Below, piece after piece: positions 1 to 5,305 of a stretch of 5,330 nt of DNA (positions are counted from its first letter, which is position 1; each line of letters starts with the position of its first letter). Below the pieces are notes generated by a model. It was given only the letters and a program-made list of their open reading frames with translations. It made no database searches and was not told the origin of the DNA. The DNA is from Bryobacterales bacterium (GTDB lineage: Bacteria > Acidobacteriota > Terriglobia > Bryobacterales > Bryobacteraceae), in the NCBI GenBank assembly GCA_003139735.1, contig PLGA01000450.1, forward strand, positions 311 to 5,640, in the 5' to 3' direction. Both the position numbers and the translations under genes were made by a program.

Positions 1-120
1 CTCCATGCGCATTTCTTCGTGCGCCGCCGCATAGCTCGCGCGAACGCCGCCGCGCGCATCCACCAGGATGGCGCGCGAGCTTCCCGTTCCCACATCGATT
101 CCAAGCCACATAGTTTCCAT
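1..120 (-). CDS. FGGY-family carbohydrate kinase, N-terminal fragment (cut by window edge)
   Basis: The first 40 codons of a gene that continues beyond base 1. The translation holds MWLGIDVGTGSSRAILVD, the phosphate-1 loop of the actin/hexokinase-fold ATPases as seen in FGGY sugar kinases (xylulokinase, ribulokinase, glycerol kinase). The conserved Asp-Gly-Thr-Gly lies in the first beta hairpin, and a second strand (GGVRASYAAAHEE) follows. Family members phosphorylate a sugar or polyol with ATP in the cytoplasm; the substrate cannot be told from this piece. Two in-frame ATGs are possible, at 120 and at 111. The second gives the family-like start MWLGID and has a weak GGA before it; neither has a strong ribosome binding site. 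The gene lies 34 bp downstream of a PIN toxin gene on the same strand, so it may share that transcript. Confidence 0.8.
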   Translation of the reverse strand, partial: METMWLGIDVGTGSSRAILVDARGGVRASYAAAHEEMRME

Positions 121-154
121 GGTAGTGGCTCGACAGGGTGCCGGGGAAGTTCGG

Positions 155-577
155 TTATTCGCCGCTGCCTTCCCTCAGGATTTCGATCATGGCGGCGGGA
201 GTAATAATCCGGGTGGATTTGTGACGTCGGAGAGAGAGGAGTTCCTTGTCGCCGGTCACGAGGAAATCGGCTTGGCCGGCTTCCGCCATCGCGAGCAGGT
301 AACTGTCTTTGGGGTCCCGCGCGATCGGGCCGGGCGGCAGATCGCGGCAGTAGAATGAAAAGTCCCGAAGGCCCGCCGCAAGCAACTCGGCCACGCTGGC
401 GCGAAGTCTAGCCCGAAAAAACGGCCGGCCGGCGACATCGCGGAATTCCGCGATGAGCGCGTCGCACGCCACCAGCGTGAATATCTTCCGCTCCCAAGCG
501 TAAAGCAGCTTGGCCGGCGCGCCCAGAGGTGACAGGATCCCGGAAAGCAGGATGTTGGTGTCGAGGATGACGCGCAT
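155..577 (-). CDS. PIN-domain toxin of a type II TA system (COG1569-like), probable RNase
   Basis: A 140-aa protein that is one PIN domain from end to end. PIN toxins are metal-dependent ribonucleases acting in the cytoplasm, held inactive by a cognate antitoxin. The acidic active-site residues are visible: D6 in VILDTNILLSG, E44 in ALIAEFRDV, D91 in RDPKDSYLLAMA, and D110 in FLVTGDKELL. The pattern RDPKD...A..A.AD.LVTGD..LL is typical of the 'putative toxin component, PIN family' group (COG1569/TIGR00305) rather than of classic VapC. The reading frame stays open upstream to 814, but that extension lies inside the antitoxin gene. The ATG at 577 overlaps the antitoxin stop by one base (TGATG), pointing to translational coupling, and the PIN fold begins at once after it. 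All four acidic residues are kept, so it looks intact. Its RNA target is unknown. Confidence 0.88.
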   Translation of the reverse strand: MRVILDTNILLSGILSPLGAPAKLLYAWERKIFTLVACDALIAEFRDVAGRPFFRARLRASVAELLAAGLRDFSFYCRDLPPGPIARDPKDSYLLAMAEAGQADFLVTGDKELLSLRRHKSTRIITPAAMIEILREGSGE

Positions 578-849
578 CAGGACCGTTCGGCGCGCTCCCG
601 GTAGCGTTTCGCGCGGACGTCTTCGACTGCCTCGTCGATCAAGTCTTGGAGATTGTCCGGGGGAACGTCTGCGAAAGCTTCGCGGGCCTCGCGGACGGTC
701 TGATGAAAGATACGCCAGCGGACGGCTTCCTCGACGAACTTCGAAATGTCGCCCTTTTTCATGCCCTGGGCCCCTAGGAAGGAACGCAGGGCAAAATCGG
801 CGTCCTTGGACCACGTGATGGTCAGACGAGTGGTTGCTGGCTCAGGCAT
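577..849 (-). CDS. Ribbon-helix-helix antitoxin paired with the COG1569 PIN toxin
   Basis: A 90-aa protein with a typical RHH layout. There is a short beta strand (TTRLTITWS, about residues 6-14), a first helix (about 16-28) and a second helix starting at KKGDISKFVEEAVRWRIF (31-48). A charged C-terminal tail (about 52-90) would be expected to wrap the toxin. RHH antitoxins bind DNA as dimers and repress their own operon, usually more tightly in complex with toxin. The frame also has an ATG at 864. I prefer 849 because AGGAG sits 4 nt before it, nothing resembling a ribosome binding site precedes 864, and a start at 864 would leave only about 7 nt of leader after the candidate promoter. The stop overlaps the toxin start by one base. 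No exact family name can be given from sequence alone; the RHH call rests on fold pattern and on the partner gene. Confidence 0.82.
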   Translation of the reverse strand: MPEPATTRLTITWSKDADFALRSFLGAQGMKKGDISKFVEEAVRWRIFHQTVREAREAFADVPPDNLQDLIDEAVEDVRAKRYRERAERS

Positions 850-853
850 AGTG

Positions 854-858
854 CTCCT
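854..858 (-). promoter_or_regulatory. Ribosome binding site of the RHH antitoxin (decides the start)
   Basis: AGGAG on the minus strand, 4 nt before the ATG at 849. The other in-frame ATG at 864 has only an AT-rich stretch in front of it, so this site argues for the shorter 90-aa protein. Confidence 0.6.
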
Positions 859-877
859 AGTCATATAAACACATATC

Positions 878-906
878 AGTATAGGCGATTAAGAGATTTT
901 CAGCAA
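878..906 (-). promoter_or_regulatory. Candidate sigma70-type promoter of the RHH/PIN toxin operon
   Basis: Minus strand: TTGCTG (906-901) as -35, a 17-nt spacer, and TATACT (883-878) as -10, five of six bases matching TATAAT. Transcription would begin near 871, giving a leader of about 22 nt that contains the AGGAG of the antitoxin. Just inside the predicted start, the pentamer CATAT (plus strand) occurs at 862-866 and again at 872-876, exactly 10 bp apart. A repeat one helical turn apart suits an RHH operator, but it is short enough to be chance. Confidence 0.45.
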
Positions 907-931
907 ACACGGATGCCGGACGCATAAACAT

Positions 932-940
932 TGGTATTCT
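932..940 (+). promoter_or_regulatory. Candidate extended -10 promoter of the vapBC operon
   Basis: TGGTATTCT reads as an extended -10 (TG, one base, then TATTCT, four of six bases matching TATAAT). No convincing -35 lies 16-18 bp upstream, which is tolerable for extended -10 promoters. Transcription would start near 946-948, leaving a very short leader starting at or just before the ribosome binding site. The inverted repeat at 936-958 overlaps this element. Confidence 0.35.
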
Positions 941-958
941 ACCTATAGGAGGTAGAAT
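936..958 (+). promoter_or_regulatory. Perfect 9-bp inverted repeat over the vapB -10 and ribosome binding site; likely VapB operator
   Basis: ATTCTACCT (936-944) and AGGTAGAAT (950-958) are exact reverse complements separated by 5 nt. The repeat covers the candidate -10, the likely transcription start and the AGGAGG, and ends one base before the CTG start. VapB antitoxins commonly repress by binding inverted repeats in this position, so an autoregulatory operator is the simplest reading. If transcription starts further upstream, the same repeat would fold in the mRNA with part of AGGAGG in its 3' arm and could also limit translation. The inner palindrome CCTATAGG (942-949) is a second possible half-site arrangement. 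Confidence 0.55.
947..952 (+). promoter_or_regulatory. Strong ribosome binding site of vapB
   Basis: A full AGGAGG 7 nt before the CTG at 960. It is the best Shine-Dalgarno in the window and is the main support for initiation at a non-standard codon. Confidence 0.65.
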
Positions 959-959
959 T

Positions 960-1217
960 CTGCAAAGCCTTAACCTCAAGAATCCGCGAGCCTATTCGCT
1001 CGCCTCGGAGCTTTCTCATCTCACGGGGGAAAGCCTGACTTCGGCCGTAATTACCTCACTCGAACAGCGGCTCGATGCAGAACGCCGGAAGCGCGACGGC
1101 CGCACCACCTCGGAGAGAATTCTCGCCTTCGCGCACCGGTTTGCCCAAGGGATCCCGCCGGACATCCGCTCGGCGGATCACGCGGATCTATATGGCGATG
1201 ACGGAATGCCGCGATGA
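960..1217 (+). CDS. vapB: VapB antitoxin, Rv0623/PSK family (PF07704-like), apparently CTG-initiated
   Basis: An 85-codon frame with the full layout of the Rv0623-type VapB family. The N-terminal SLNLKNPRAYSLASELSHLTGESLTSAV (3-30) is the DNA-binding part with the usual LN.KNP....A.ELA.LTGES.T.AV pattern. It is followed by LEQRLDAERRKR (34-45), ERILAFAHRFA (52-62) and the toxin-binding tail SADHADLYGDDGMPR (71-85), close to the family's usual D.LYDE.GLPR ending. The protein binds VapC and should repress the operon. There is no ATG, GTG or TTG in frame between the upstream stop at 882-884 and the family-conserved LNLKNP. CTG at 960 follows AGGAGG by 7 nt and gives the expected N-terminal length; ATT at 957 is the only near rival. 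The stop overlaps the vapC start as ATGA. The family call is firm; the start codon is inferred. Confidence 0.85.
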   Translation: MQSLNLKNPRAYSLASELSHLTGESLTSAVITSLEQRLDAERRKRDGRTTSERILAFAHRFAQGIPPDIRSADHADLYGDDGMPR

Positions 1218-1600
1218 TTCTCGACACGTCGGCGTTGCTGGCCGCGCTATTGAACGAGCCGGAGGCGGAGCGGTTCGCCTCGGCGATTGAGAACGCCAGC
1301 GTGGTGCGCATGTCCGCGGCGAGTTACGTCGAGGCGGCGATATATGTGGACCGGAACCTGGACGAGGTCCGTCGGGCCATGTTCGATACCTTTCTGGCGG
1401 AGTTTTCGATTCGGATCGAGCCGGTGACGGCGGAGCAGGCACTCCTGGCGCGTCAAGCCTTCGTTCTTTTCGGCAAGGGCCGCCACAAGGCAGGATTGAA
1501 TTTCGGGGATTGCTTCAGTTATGCCCTTGCCAAGACGTATCGCGAGCCATTGCTCTTTAAGGACAGGGATTTTGGGTACACAGACCTCGACGCTGCCTAG
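1214..1600 (+). CDS. vapC: VapC toxin, PIN-domain ribonuclease
   Basis: A 128-aa single PIN domain with classic VapC features: MILDTSALLAALLNEPEA at the start (D4), SYVEAAIYVDR (E40), LNFGDCFSYALAK (D99) and the C-terminal LLFKDRDFGYTDL. VapC toxins cleave RNA, often tRNA or rRNA loops, using a Mg2+ or Mn2+ site built from these acidic residues, and are held off by VapB. In the family the last motif usually reads KG.DF; here Gly is replaced by Asp (K116-D117-R118-D119-F120), while D119 and the following TD are kept. This is a small deviation that does not look inactivating. Length is normal for the family. The ATG overlaps the vapB stop by 4 bases, so the two are co-translated. The partner is the Rv0623-type antitoxin directly upstream. 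Confidence 0.92.
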   Translation: MILDTSALLAALLNEPEAERFASAIENASVVRMSAASYVEAAIYVDRNLDEVRRAMFDTFLAEFSIRIEPVTAEQALLARQAFVLFGKGRHKAGLNFGDCFSYALAKTYREPLLFKDRDFGYTDLDAA

Positions 1601-1630
1601 TTCCATGACCGCTAGAAACGGCGCCATTCC

Positions 1631-1731
1631 GTGGGGCAGGATGTCATCCTGCGCGGCGGTTGCTAACCGCCACGCGCGCCGATTGGCCGGGGTGCCCTCT
1701 GGGCCGCGCGCAGCTTGGCAAGCTGCCCCAC
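1631..1731. repeat. Cluster of 17-nt palindromes bounded by GTGGGGCAG/CTGCCCCAC
   Basis: Three perfect hairpins each have 7-nt arms and a 3-nt loop. They are GCAGGAT-GTC-ATCCTGC (1636-1652), GGCGGTT-GCT-AACCGCC (1655-1671) and GCAGCTT-GGC-AAGCTGC (1710-1726). Between the second and third lie two decayed units, around GCC-GATT-GGC (1678-1687) and GCCC-TCT-GGGC (1694-1704). The centres fall at about 1644, 1663, 1682, 1699 and 1718, a period near 18-19 nt. The ends, GTGGGGCAG (1631-1639) and CTGCCCCAC (1723-1731), are exact reverse complements, so the whole block can also pair end to end. It lies between the converging 3' ends of vapC and the small secreted-protein gene, where REP-like elements tend to sit and where a folded RNA could protect or end both transcripts. 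There is no T-run, so it is not a standard intrinsic terminator. Confidence 0.75.
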
Positions 1732-1811
1732 AAAAGAACCTAATCATGCGGCCAGGGCACTAGCGAGGTCTTCCCGCCGCGTCTTGACGGCCATACCGGC
1801 TTCGCAGGCAG

Positions 1812-2171
1812 CTAATCCAGCGTGATGGATTGAACTTTGATGGTGCTGCCGTCCATTTCCCCGGTTACCGTGGCGCGCACGTGGTCCTTCTTCGTGGTTG
1901 CCTTGAGCGCGTCCGTTGCCTTTGCGCTGCCGTCCTTGTCGAACATCAGAAACTTGCCGTCCGCGGTCAGGATGCCGAAACCACTGTCTGCGCACGCCAG
2001 GGCGCAGCTCACGGTGTGAGCGTCCGCCGCCGCGTCGGTTTTGAATTTTGCGGAGCAATTCTTGTCTACCAGCGAAACGTTGCTCCAGGTCTGGGCCGCG
2101 GCGGCCAACGGTAGAGCGGCGGCCAGGGCCAGGATGGCGATGGCCAGGACGGCTACGACGAATGTCTTCAT
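1812..2171 (-). CDS. Small exported protein with a Cys/His cluster, function unknown
   Basis: A 119-aa protein. Residues 1-27 form a signal peptide: a Lys after Met, a long Val/Ala/Leu/Ile core, and LAAAAQ with likely cleavage after the alanines near 24-26. The mature part is about 93 aa. It starts TWSNVSLVDKNC and contains C39, H52, C56 and C60 (HTVSCALAC), then GFGILTADGKFLMFDKDG and a C-terminal GEMDGSTIKVQSITLD that looks like closing beta strands of a small barrel. From memory this layout (W...D..C, H...C...C..G, DGK.., G.I.V.SI) matches small exported proteins common in Acidobacteriota. I cannot name the family with confidence. The Cys/His set may bind a metal or form one disulfide, with one Cys left free. 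Start: the ATG at 2171 has GGAGAGGAG 8 nt before it; a TTG two codons earlier (2177) is too close to that site. Transcribed alone, away from the DUF1800 operon. Confidence 0.75.
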   Translation of the reverse strand: MKTFVVAVLAIAILALAAALPLAAAAQTWSNVSLVDKNCSAKFKTDAAADAHTVSCALACADSGFGILTADGKFLMFDKDGSAKATDALKATTKKDHVRATVTGEMDGSTIKVQSITLD

Positions 2172-2402
2172 TTTCAATACTCCTCTCCAAAGCGCGTGGG
2201 CAGAGACTGGCTGAGTGCCGCCATTCCCTGCGCCAAGTGTATTTCCAGTCTGCGGCTTGTTCCCGAACCGATCAATACCCGCGTTGGCGGCAACCGGCTG
2301 AGAATGTGATCGAAATTACAAAACCGAGGCTTATTCGATCTGGAGCGACACTTTTCCCACCCATCGGTGTTTGAGAAACAAGTGCATCGCCAGAGGGGGC
2401 TC
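2172..2402. other. Divergent intergenic spacer, 231 bp, with an inverted repeat and no clear promoters
   Basis: This spacer separates the leftward small exported-protein gene from the rightward DUF1800/DUF1501 operon and must hold both of their control regions. GATCGAA (2308-2314) and TTCGATC (2334-2340) are exact reverse complements 19 nt apart, about 60-90 bp before the DUF1800 start, and might be an operator. For the leftward gene, the minus strand shows GGGAAC, 17 nt, TACACT, which is only a weak promoter match. I see no strong -35/-10 pair for the rightward operon and no RNA gene or riboswitch pattern. Confidence 0.35.
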
Positions 2403-3947
2403 ATGAAAACGCTTTTTGGTCTGATTCTCATATCCGGCTTCGCGTTCAGCCAGACCACGGAGCCGTCGGTGATGGGGGATCGCGCCGCGTCGCGTTTTCT
2501 GGATCAGGCGACATGGGGACCCACGCCCGCATCCATCGCATCGCTCGAACAGATGGGAGTCGCGGACTGGCTCAATGCGCAGTATTCGGCCCCGCTGTCG
2601 GACCTGCCGGATCAGCCGATCCTGACCTCCGCCGGCAAGTCGAACAACAACCTCGCGCCCGTACAGGCCGCGTTTTTTCAGAACGCCGTGACCGGGCAGG
2701 ATCAATTGCGGCAGCGCGTGGCGTTCATCCTCTCCCAGATTTGGGTGGTATCGCAGGTGTCGGTTCATCCCGCCTATGCGTTCCCTTCGTACTGGCGCAT
2801 TTTCCGCGACAACGCGTTCGGAAATTACCGGGACATTATTAAAGCCGTCACCCTGAGTCCCGCCATGGGGACTTATTTGAACATGGCGAATAATAACAAG
2901 GGGAATGCGGCGAAGGGCACGGCGGCCAACGAAAATTACGCGCGTGAGCTGATGCAGCTTTTCACATTGGGCCTGACCGAGCTGAATCCCGATGGAACTC
3001 CCGTGCTCGACGCGAACAAGAATCCGGTCCCCACCTACCATCAGTCCGTGGTAACCAATATGGCGAAAGTCCTGACCGGATGGACGTATCCCACCGCGCC
3101 GGGCGCAACTGCGAAAACCAATAATCCAGCGTATTATTTCGGTCAAATGTTTGCGGCGGAGGCCGAGCACGATACCAGCGCCAAGACGATCTTCAACAAC
3201 GTGGTGGTTCCGGCCGGGCAGACAGCGGAGCAAGACTTGGAGACGCTGCTCGACGCGTTGATGCAGCAGCCCACCATGGCGCCCTTTGTCGGCAAGCAAC
3301 TGATCGAGCACATGGTGACCAGCAACCCGAGCGCGGCCTACGTCGAGCGCGTGGCGCAGGTGTTTTCGAACACCAAAGGCGATATGAAATCGGTGATCGC
3401 CGCGATTCTCACCGATCCGGAAGCGCGCGCCGGCGACGATCCTAGCGCTCCGTTGAACCCCACGTTCGGTCATCTGCGGGAGCCGGTCCTATTCCTCGCG
3501 AACTTGGTCCGCGGATTGAATGGGACAGTCACCGCAACCAACTCGCTCAATTCCTATGCCAACGAATTGGGGGAGGACTTATTCAACGCGCCCAGCGTGT
3601 TCAGTTATTTTTCGCCGCTGAACCGGACCCAAGGCGGGTTGCTCGGTCCGGAGTTTCAGATTTACTCGACGCAGACCGCGTCGGACCGCGCTAACGTGAT
3701 CTCGGCGGCGTTGTACGGATCGCTCGACAAGACCACCAAACTCGATCTGTCGCCGTTCATCGCCTGGGCGGGGCACGTCGACAATCTGCTCGATTACATC
3801 TCCGACGTCTTCCTGCACGCCGCCATGTCCTCGAACCTATCGCAAGCGGCGGCGGATGCGGCCAACGCGACGGCGACGCCCACGGCGAAGGCTCAGGCCG
3901 CGCTCTATATCGCGCTTACATCGAGCGAATATCAAGTGGTTCAGTAA
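2403..3947 (+). CDS. DUF1800 family exported protein
   Basis: A 514-aa protein starting with a Sec-type signal peptide (MKTLFGLILISGFAFSQ, about 1-17). The mature protein spans the DUF1800 family: AASRFLDQATWGPT (28-41), LRQRVAFILSQIWVVS (102-117), DIIKAVTLSPAMGTYLNM (144-161), the hallmark ANENYARELMQLFTLG (175-190), VLTGWTY (223-229), PFVGKQLIEHMVTSNPS (294-310), LREPVLFLANLVR (358-370) and the C-terminal LTSSEYQ (505-511). The fold is mainly helical; no enzymatic activity is established for the family. The start is ATG 2403, with GAGG 6 nt before it and the signal peptide beginning directly; a GTG at 2367 would add 12 residues before the signal. DUF1800 genes are often followed by DUF1501 genes, as here 11 bp downstream, so the two products probably work together outside the cytoplasm. 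Confidence 0.92.
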   Translation: MKTLFGLILISGFAFSQTTEPSVMGDRAASRFLDQATWGPTPASIASLEQMGVADWLNAQYSAPLSDLPDQPILTSAGKSNNNLAPVQAAFFQNAVTGQDQLRQRVAFILSQIWVVSQVSVHPAYAFPSYWRIFRDNAFGNYRDIIKAVTLSPAMGTYLNMANNNKGNAAKGTAANENYARELMQLFTLGLTELNPDGTPVLDANKNPVPTYHQSVVTNMAKVLTGWTYPTAPGATAKTNNPAYYFGQMFAAEAEHDTSAKTIFNNVVVPAGQTAEQDLETLLDALMQQPTMAPFVGKQLIEHMVTSNPSAAYVERVAQVFSNTKGDMKSVIAAILTDPEARAGDDPSAPLNPTFGHLREPVLFLANLVRGLNGTVTATNSLNSYANELGEDLFNAPSVFSYFSPLNRTQGGLLGPEFQIYSTQTASDRANVISAALYGSLDKTTKLDLSPFIAWAGHVDNLLDYISDVFLHAAMSSNLSQAAADAANATATPTAKAQAALYIALTSSEYQVVQ

Positions 3948-3958
3948 AGGAAACTATC

Positions 3959-5305
3959 ATGGTTACACGTCGAGGGTTTGTTCGAGTCGCCGCGGCTTCG
4001 GTGGGATCGCTGGCGTTGCGGCCGTTTGGATTAATGCCCGCGCTCGCCCAAAGCGGTTCCGATTATCGCGCGCTGGTGTGCATCTTCCTGTTCGGCGGAA
4101 ACGATTCGAACAACACCATCGTTCCCATGGACGACGCCAGCTACAAGGCCTACGCGTCGATTCGCGGGAGCCTCGCGCTGAGCGGGTCCGAATTGACGCC
4201 GACGGTTTACAGCGCGGCCAACGCGCCCTACGCGTTTCACGCCAAGCTGCCCGAGCTAGCAAGCATGTTCTCGTCGAAGGAGCTGGCGGTGGTTGCCAAT
4301 GTCGGGTCCCTGGTGCAGCCCCTGACGCGCGCCCAGTATCAGGCGGCGCAATTGCCGCTCCCGCTGAACCTGTTTTCGCACGCCGATCAGCAGTTGCAAT
4401 GGCAGACATCCGTCGCGCAAGGCAATAGTCCCACGGGTTGGGCCGGCCGCGTGGCCGATTACATCGAGGCGCAAAAGATCAACGCGTCGAGTTTCCCGGT
4501 GTTCTTTTCGGTGGCCGGAAATGCGCTGCTCGGCGCTGGCGCCGCGACGCAGCCGGTGGCCGTGGCGCCCGGCGGTACGTTGCAGCTTTCGGGATTCAAC
4601 TCTTCGGCGGCCTCGCAGGCGCGGCTTAGTGCGCTGAACAGTTTGCTGGCGCTCGATTCGGGCGTGGCGCTGGCGCAGGCCGCCAACGACACGCTGGCCA
4701 ACAGCATCGGCGATGCCAACCAACTGACGCAGGCGCTGGCCAAGGGAATGCCGCTCAGGACCCAGTTTCCAACCACTTCCCTGGCGCAGCAGTTGCATCA
4801 GGTGGCGCAGGTCATTCAGGTGGCGAGCTATCTCGGGATGAGCCGCCAGGTTTTCTTCTGCTCGCTCGGCGGATTCGACACCCACGCGGGCGAGCTTGAG
4901 GCGCATAACACGCTCTATCCGGAGCTGAGCCAGGCGGTGGCGGCTTTCTACGCGGCGACCGAGGAACTGGGCGTCGCGCAAAATGTAACGGCGTTCACGG
5001 AATCCGATTTCAGCCGGACGTTCCAGCCGACCACCACCGACGGCTCCGATCATGCCTGGGGCAGCCACCACCTGGTGGTCGGCGGCGCCGTGCAAGGCGG
5101 CCGGATTTACGGCGCCTTCCCAACCTTCGAACTGGGCGGCCCGAACGACACGGATACGCGCGGGCGCTGGATTCCGACCACGGCGATCGATCAGTATGGC
5201 GCGACGCTAGCGTCGTGGTTCGGCATTCCCGACGCGGCGCTGCCCGCGGTATTCCCGAACTTCCCGAACTTCAACTCGCAAAAGCTCGGCTTCTTCGGAG
5301 CATAG
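3959..5305 (+). CDS. DUF1501 family protein with Tat signal
   Basis: A 448-aa protein. The N-terminus TRRGFVRVAAASVGSLAL (3-20) with Arg4-Arg5 followed by a mild hydrophobic run and ALAQS (28-32) is a twin-arginine signal, so it is exported folded. The body shows DUF1501 motifs: LVCIFLFGGNDSNNTIVP (39-56), FSHADQQLQWQT (139-150), LGGFDTHAGE (303-312), TAFTESDFSRTFQPT (344-358), DGSDHAWGSHHLVVGG (361-376) and GGRIYGAFP (380-388). The spread of Asp/His residues (D49, H141, D307, H309, D350, D364, H365, H371) resembles a metal site of the alkaline phosphatase/sulfatase superfamily, to which this family is usually linked; the substrate is unknown. AAGGA, overlapping the stop of the DUF1800 gene, lies 7 nt before the ATG, so the two form an operon. 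The gene is complete; 25 bp follow it and show no terminator. Confidence 0.93.
   Translation: MVTRRGFVRVAAASVGSLALRPFGLMPALAQSGSDYRALVCIFLFGGNDSNNTIVPMDDASYKAYASIRGSLALSGSELTPTVYSAANAPYAFHAKLPELASMFSSKELAVVANVGSLVQPLTRAQYQAAQLPLPLNLFSHADQQLQWQTSVAQGNSPTGWAGRVADYIEAQKINASSFPVFFSVAGNALLGAGAATQPVAVAPGGTLQLSGFNSSAASQARLSALNSLLALDSGVALAQAANDTLANSIGDANQLTQALAKGMPLRTQFPTTSLAQQLHQVAQVIQVASYLGMSRQVFFCSLGGFDTHAGELEAHNTLYPELSQAVAAFYAATEELGVAQNVTAFTESDFSRTFQPTTTDGSDHAWGSHHLVVGGAVQGGRIYGAFPTFELGGPNDTDTRGRWIPTTAIDQYGATLASWFGIPDAALPAVFPNFPNFNSQKLGFFGA

Noticed and set aside
578..814. N-terminal extension of the COG1569-type PIN toxin back to 814
   Set aside because: The added 79 residues are Arg/Pro-rich and come from the antitoxin gene read in another frame; the PIN fold starts at the ATG at 577, which overlaps the antitoxin stop.
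1636..1726. CRISPR-like reading of the regularly spaced elements
   Set aside because: The units are palindromes with different sequences and almost no spacer between them; there are no identical repeats, no spacers and no cas genes.
1636..1726. Intrinsic terminator for vapC
   Set aside because: The hairpins are followed by no T-run on either strand. They may affect RNA ends, but the standard terminator pattern is missing.
1247..1747. Open frame of 166 codons on the minus strand
   Set aside because: It runs antisense through vapC and through the palindrome cluster, and has no domain signature.
1744..1794. Minus-strand mini-frame of 16 codons (MAVKTRREDLASALAA)
   Set aside because: It has a start and a stop but no ribosome binding site and no partner gene; it could be a remnant of an older gene end, but nothing supports expression.
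2367..2402. GTG start at 2367 for the DUF1800 protein
   Set aside because: It would place 12 charged residues ahead of a clean signal peptide, while ATG 2403 has a suitable GAGG upstream.
2331..3473. Long open frame of 380 codons on the minus strand
   Set aside because: It lies antisense to the DUF1800 gene, whose motifs and export signal are clear. The translation is rich in Arg, His and Gly with no recognisable domain, as expected of a shadow frame in GC-rich DNA.
4256..5095. Open frame of 279 codons on the minus strand
   Set aside because: Antisense shadow of the DUF1501 gene; Arg/His/Leu-rich, no motif, no ribosome binding site.
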